DNA from: Eubacteriales bacterium
Lineage (GTDB): Bacteria > Bacillota_A > Clostridia > Lachnospirales > Lachnospiraceae
DNA length: 9,477 nt
Direction: 5' to 3'
Assembly (NCBI GenBank): GCA_030527765.1
Contig: JAUNAE010000131.1
Coordinates: 1-9,477 of the forward strand
The number at the start of each line of letters is the position of its first letter. The stretch's first letter is position 1. The notes beneath the pieces were generated by a model that worked only from the letters and a program-made list of their open reading frames with translations, searched no databases and was not told the origin of the DNA. The position numbers and the translations under genes are program-made. Shown in pieces: positions 6,535 through 9,477 of the stretch.

Positions 6535-9035
6535 TCGACAAGCAGTTTAAGAAGGAAAATTTCAAGAAGAGCGTCATCGATAATGTAAAGTTTCTTTACC
6601 GTAAAAAAATCGAAGAGGCTACTCAGGAGCAGATTTTCCAGGCAGTAAGCTACACTGTAAAGGACGTCATTATTGATAACTGGTTAGAGACACAGAATGC
6701 CTTTGACGAGCAGGATCCGAAGGTTCTGTATTACATGTCTATGGAGTTTCTGATGGGCCGTGCTCTCGGCAACAACCTGATCAATCTTGGAGCATACGGT
6801 GAAGTAAGAGAAGCTCTGGAAGAACTTGGTTTTGACCTGAATGTAATTGAAGATCAGGAGCCGGATCCGGCTCTTGGAAACGGTGGTCTGGGAAGACTTG
6901 CCGCTTGCTTCATGGATTCCCTGGCTGCACTGAACTACAGCGCATATGGCTGCGGTATCCGTTATCGTTACGGTATGTTCAAACAGAAAATCCAGGATGG
7001 ATATCAGATTGAGGCACCGGATAACTGGCTGAAGAATGGCTACCCATTCGAGCTGAAACGTCCGGAGCTTGCAAAAGAGGTTCATTTCGGCGGATATGTT
7101 CGTGTAGAGTATGATCCGGCAACTGGCCAGAACCACTTTATCCATGAGGATTATCAGGCAGTAAGAGCCGTACCATTCGATATGCCAATCGTTGGTTATG
7201 GCAACAAAGTTGTCAACACTCTGAGAATCTGGGATGCAGAGCCAATCGTAGACTTCGCACTGGATTCCTTTGACAAGGGTGATTACAAGAAGGCTGTTGA
7301 GCAGGAGAACCTTGCCCGCAACATCGTTGAGGTACTTTACCCGAACGACAACCACTATGCAGGTAAAGAGCTTCGTCTGAAACAGCAGTATTTCTTCGTA
7401 TCTGCTTCTCTGCAGGCAGCTGTTGAGAAATACAAAAAGAAACATGACGATATCCACAAACTCTATGAGAAGGTTACCTTCCAGATGAACGATACTCATC
7501 CGACCGTTGCAGTTGCCGAGCTGATGCGTATCCTCATGGATGAGGAAAGACTTGGATGGGATGAGGCATGGGAGATCACAACAAAATCCGTTGCTTACAC
7601 CAACCATACCATCATGTCTGAGGCACTTGAGAAATGGCCGATCGAGCTGTTCTCCAGACTGCTTCCACGTGTATATCAGATCATCGAGGAGATCAACCGT
7701 CGTTTCGTTATTGAGATCCAGACAAAATATCCTGGAAACTACGAGAAGATCAAAAAGATGGCAATCATCTATGATGGCCAGGTGAAGATGGCTCATCTTG
7801 CAATCGCTGCAGGATATTCCGTAAACGGTGTTGCACGTCTTCATACTGAGATCCTGAAGAATCAGGAGCTGAAAGATTTCTATGAGATGATGCCTGAGAA
7901 GTTCAACAACAAGACAAACGGTATCACTCAGAGACGTTTCCTTCTTCATGGAAACCCGCTTCTGGCAAACTGGGTAACCGATCACATCGGACCGGACTGG
8001 GTAACAGACCTTTCCCAGATCAAGAAGCTTGCTGTCTATGCAGATGATGACAAAGCTCTTCAGGAGTTCATGAACATCAAGTTCAAGAACAAAGAGCGTC
8101 TTGCAAAATACATTCTGGAGCACAATGGTGTAGAGGTAGATCCTCACTCCATCTTCGACGTACAGGTTAAGAGACTTCATGAGTACAAACGTCAGCTTCT
8201 GAACATTCTTCATGTAATTTATCTGTACAACCAGATCAAACAGCATCCGGAGATGGATTTCTATCCAAGAACCTTTATCTTCGGTGCAAAGGCTTCCGCA
8301 GGATATGCAACTGCTAAGAAGATCATCAAACTCATCAACTCTGTTGGTGATGTTGTAAACAACGATGCTTCCATCCAGGGCAAACTGAAAGTTGTCTTCA
8401 TTGAGAACTATCGTGTATCCAACGCTGAGATGATTTTTGCAGCAGCAGATGTATCTGAGCAGATTTCCACCGCTTCCAAAGAGGCTTCCGGTACCGGTAA
8501 CATGAAGTTCATGCTGAACGGTGCTCCGACTCTGGGAACTATGGACGGTGCAAACGTTGAGATCGTAGAGGAAGTTGGCGAGGAGAACGCATTCATCTTC
8601 GGTATGAGCTCCGAGCAGGTTATCAACTATGAGAACAACGGCGGATATGATCCTGCAGTGATCTACAACACCGATTCTGAGATTCGTCAGGTACTGATGA
8701 TGCTCATCAATGGAACCTTCTCCAGCGATACAGAACTGTTCCGTGATCTGTATGATTCTCTGCTGAACACCAACGTATCCGATCGTGCAGACAGATACTT
8801 CATCCTTGGCGACTTCCGCTCCTATGCAGAGGCACAGAAACGTGTTGAGGAAGCATACAGAGATGAGAAGAAGTGGGCGAAGATGGCTCTTCTGAACACT
8901 GCTTGCAGTGGTAAGTTCACAGCTGACCGTACCATTCAGGAGTATGTAGATGACATCTGGCATCTGGACAAAGTAATCGTAGATACCAAGAAGGCAGCAG
9001 CTGCTCCAAAGAAAAAATCTTCTGCAAAGAAATAA
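6531..9035 (+). CDS. glgP: Glycogen/starch/alpha-glucan phosphorylase (GT35)
   Basis: A PLP-dependent phosphorylase releasing glucose-1-phosphate from the non-reducing ends of glycogen or maltodextrin in the cytoplasm. Family signatures run the full length: EPDPALGNGGLGRLAACF from residue 110, NDNHYAGKELRLKQQYF, MNDTHPTVAVAELMR, TNGITQRR, KRLHEYKRQ at 547-555, and the PLP site EASGTGNMKF with K659 as Schiff-base lysine, then GTMDGANVE. I chose ATG 6531, giving 834 residues: GGAGG (6519-6523) lies 7 nt before it, and the protein then begins MIDKQFKKENF. An in-frame ATG at 6474 would add 19 residues encoded inside ileS without a good ribosome binding site. The ATGA overlap with the ileS stop points to translational coupling. 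The C-terminus carries an odd tail of 15 residues, KKAAAAPKKKSSAKK (820-834), beyond the normal fold. Glycogen versus maltodextrin preference cannot be read from sequence. Confidence 0.97.
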   Translation: MIDKQFKKENFKKSVIDNVKFLYRKKIEEATQEQIFQAVSYTVKDVIIDNWLETQNAFDEQDPKVLYYMSMEFLMGRALGNNLINLGAYGEVREALEELGFDLNVIEDQEPDPALGNGGLGRLAACFMDSLAALNYSAYGCGIRYRYGMFKQKIQDGYQIEAPDNWLKNGYPFELKRPELAKEVHFGGYVRVEYDPATGQNHFIHEDYQAVRAVPFDMPIVGYGNKVVNTLRIWDAEPIVDFALDSFDKGDYKKAVEQENLARNIVEVLYPNDNHYAGKELRLKQQYFFVSASLQAAVEKYKKKHDDIHKLYEKVTFQMNDTHPTVAVAELMRILMDEERLGWDEAWEITTKSVAYTNHTIMSEALEKWPIELFSRLLPRVYQIIEEINRRFVIEIQTKYPGNYEKIKKMAIIYDGQVKMAHLAIAAGYSVNGVARLHTEILKNQELKDFYEMMPEKFNNKTNGITQRRFLLHGNPLLANWVTDHIGPDWVTDLSQIKKLAVYADDDKALQEFMNIKFKNKERLAKYILEHNGVEVDPHSIFDVQVKRLHEYKRQLLNILHVIYLYNQIKQHPEMDFYPRTFIFGAKASAGYATAKKIIKLINSVGDVVNNDASIQGKLKVVFIENYRVSNAEMIFAAADVSEQISTASKEASGTGNMKFMLNGAPTLGTMDGANVEIVEEVGEENAFIFGMSSEQVINYENNGGYDPAVIYNTDSEIRQVLMMLINGTFSSDTELFRDLYDSLLNTNVSDRADRYFILGDFRSYAEAQKRVEEAYRDEKKWAKMALLNTACSGKFTADRTIQEYVDDIWHLDKVIVDTKKAAAAPKKKSSAKK

Positions 9036-9049
9036 TTCATACAACATCT

Positions 9050-9069
9050 GAATGCATAGACAGGCATTC
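9050..9069 (+). repeat. Short hairpin after glgP
   Basis: GAATGC (9050-9055) and GCATTC (9064-9069) form a 6-bp stem with an 8-nt loop, 15 nt after the glgP stop. No T-tract follows. It is the first of a series of stem-loops in the glgP 3' region. Confidence 0.45.
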
Positions 9070-9085
9070 GTGAGTAAATTTAAAT

Positions 9086-9110
9086 CGCGAATCTCGTAAG
9101 AAGATTCGCG
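9086..9110. repeat. 9-bp perfect stem-loop after glgP
   Basis: CGCGAATCT (9086-9094) and AGATTCGCG (9102-9110) are perfect complements around a 7-nt loop. The sequence continues straight into the next inverted repeat, with no T-tract. Confidence 0.6.
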
Positions 9111-9157
9111 CGCGAGTTCGGCAGTTGCGAAGCAACTTTCTTTTGCCGAACTCTGCG
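9111..9157. repeat. Nested inverted repeat with internal GCGAAGC hairpin
   Basis: GAGTTCGGCA (9114-9123) pairs perfectly with TGCCGAACTC (9144-9153). CGC (9111-9113) and GCG (9155-9157) extend the stem past a one-base bulge. Inside it, GTTGC-GAA-GCAAC (9124-9136) forms a second hairpin. The compact symmetrical design is like small dispersed palindromic elements, but no second full copy lies in this window. Confidence 0.65.
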
Positions 9158-9172
9158 ATCCGCCGGAGGCTT

Positions 9173-9231
9173 ATCTCAGTCGGGGATTTAGACCCCTACT
9201 TATAGAAGATGGGGGTCTCCCCGACTGAGAT
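9173..9231. repeat. Long two-part stem-loop element of about 59 nt
   Basis: The outer stem is 13 bp and perfect: ATCTCAGTCGGGG (9173-9185) with CCCCGACTGAGAT (9219-9231). After a one-sided ATTT bulge (9186-9189) comes an inner 7-bp stem, AGACCCC (9190-9196) with GGGGTCT (9212-9218). A short apical helix CTT-ATAG-AAG (9199-9208) sits at the top. No T-tract follows on either strand, so it is not a usual terminator. Its function is unknown; it could be an RNA 3'-end stabiliser or a mobile palindromic repeat. Confidence 0.75.
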
Positions 9232-9241
9232 GAATAGTGGT

Positions 9242-9271
9242 TGTCTTCGAAGGGTTATGGTTCTGAAGACA
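9242..9271. repeat. Hairpin between the long stem-loop and the terminator
   Basis: TGTCTTC (9242-9248) pairs with GAAGACA (9265-9271), and GAA (9249-9251) pairs with TTC (9261-9263) past a one-base bulge. It forms about 10 bp with a 9-nt loop and has no T-tract. Confidence 0.55.
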
Positions 9272-9277
9272 GCGTAA

Positions 9278-9333
9278 ACCCCGAAATCCTCGGAAAAGTT
9301 TCGAAAAACTTCCCGGGAATTTCGGGGTTTTTT
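9278..9333 (+). terminator. Intrinsic terminator of the ileS-glgP transcript
   Basis: ACCCCGAAAT (9278-9287) pairs perfectly with ATTTCGGGGT (9319-9328). An inner AAGTTT/AAACTT helix closes a CGAA loop, and six T (9328-9333) follow. This is the first convincing + strand terminator after glgP, about 240 nt past its stop, so the structured elements before it would lie in the glgP 3' untranslated region. Confidence 0.88.
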
Positions 9334-9334
9334 A

Positions 9335-9351
9335 CTCCAATTTGATTGGAG
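9335..9351. repeat. Small hairpin following the terminator
   Basis: CTCCAAT (9335-9341) and ATTGGAG (9345-9351) are perfect complements with a 3-nt spacer. It lies just after the terminator T-tract and before the probable downstream promoter. Confidence 0.4.
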
Positions 9352-9359
9352 GCTGTACA

Positions 9360-9388
9360 TAGTCAATATCCGGAATTTATGTTAAAAT
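9360..9388 (+). promoter_or_regulatory. Probable promoter of the gene at the right edge
   Basis: TAAAAT (9383-9388) is a good -10 preceded by a TG (9380-9381), as in extended -10 promoters. TAGTCA (9360-9365) is a partial -35 at 17 bp. The position, after a terminator and about 45 nt before a possible start codon, supports the call. Confidence 0.5.
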
Positions 9389-9434
9389 TAGACAAAAGAG
9401 CGATATTAGTTAGTTGTATGGGTGATAGTGTCAA

Positions 9435-9477
9435 ATGATTTATGAAAAAACTGAGCAAAGAAAAAAAGCTCAGAACG
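9435..9477 (+). CDS. Start of an unidentified gene (partial, N-terminal codons only)
   Basis: An ATG at 9435 is preceded at 8 nt by GGGTGAT (9420-9426), which matches part of the anti-Shine-Dalgarno complement. It opens a frame, MIYEKTEQRKKAQN, that stays open to the edge. A second ATG at 9442 in another frame gives MKKLSKEKKLRT and is equally protein-like, but lies 15 nt from the ribosome binding site. Only about 14 codons are visible, so no function can be proposed. A 6-bp inverted repeat, CTGAGC (9451-9456) with GCTCAG (9468-9473), falls inside these first codons. Confidence 0.4.
   Translation, partial: MIYEKTEQRKKAQN

Noticed and set aside
6684..9047. A 787-codon open frame antisense to glgP
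   Set aside because: Shadow of glgP on the other strand, with low-quality composition and no supporting ribosome binding site or promoter.
9111..9231. CRISPR array or insertion sequence
   Set aside because: The inverted repeats differ from one another, have no regular spacers, and no transposase or cas gene is present in the window.

Overview
The window looks like chromosomal DNA of a low-to-mid GC Gram-positive anaerobe of the Clostridia, most likely a gut Lachnospiraceae. This is inferred from an isoleucine T-box leader in front of ileS, a clostridial-type class 2 isoleucyl-tRNA synthetase, strong AGGAGG-type ribosome binding sites, a secreted D-Ala-D-Ala carboxypeptidase and a KapD/ERI-1-like exonuclease. 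There are no tRNA or rRNA genes, no transposase and no CRISPR array. The genes are housekeeping or core metabolic genes; the less ordinary material lies in the intergenic DNA and in gene tails.

Layout. Positions 2-172 hold the 3' end of an unidentified gene that enters from the left. After a short spacer with three hairpins comes a D-alanyl-D-alanine carboxypeptidase (289-1527, +). It converges on, and overlaps by 18 bp, a DEDDh 3'-5' exonuclease with an added Cys-rich C-terminal region (1510-2517, -). A perfect 7-bp inverted repeat sits in the overlap. The exonuclease has its own sigma-A-type promoter (2582-2610, -). The 850-bp gap that follows holds an isolated intrinsic terminator (2803-2848), a strong promoter (2911-2940) and a T-box riboswitch that ends in a terminator (about 2947-3249). 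The T-box leads to ileS (3373-6534), whose stop codon overlaps the start of glycogen phosphorylase (6531-9035) by 4 bp. This implies one transcript and translational coupling.

After glgP, about 300 bp (9036-9351) are packed with consecutive stem-loops. They include an interrupted inverted repeat with a GCGAAGC mini-hairpin inside it, and a stem-loop of about 59 nt with a 13-bp perfect outer stem. A clear intrinsic terminator ends this stretch (9278-9333). A probable promoter and the first codons of another + strand gene lie at the right edge.

How it fits together: low charging of tRNA-Ile should open the T-box and raise ileS. Because glgP overlaps ileS with no visible promoter of its own, release of glucose-1-phosphate from glycogen may be tied to isoleucine starvation. 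That link is the most interesting functional hypothesis. The structured 3' region downstream of glgP is the best candidate for an undescribed repeat or RNA element.
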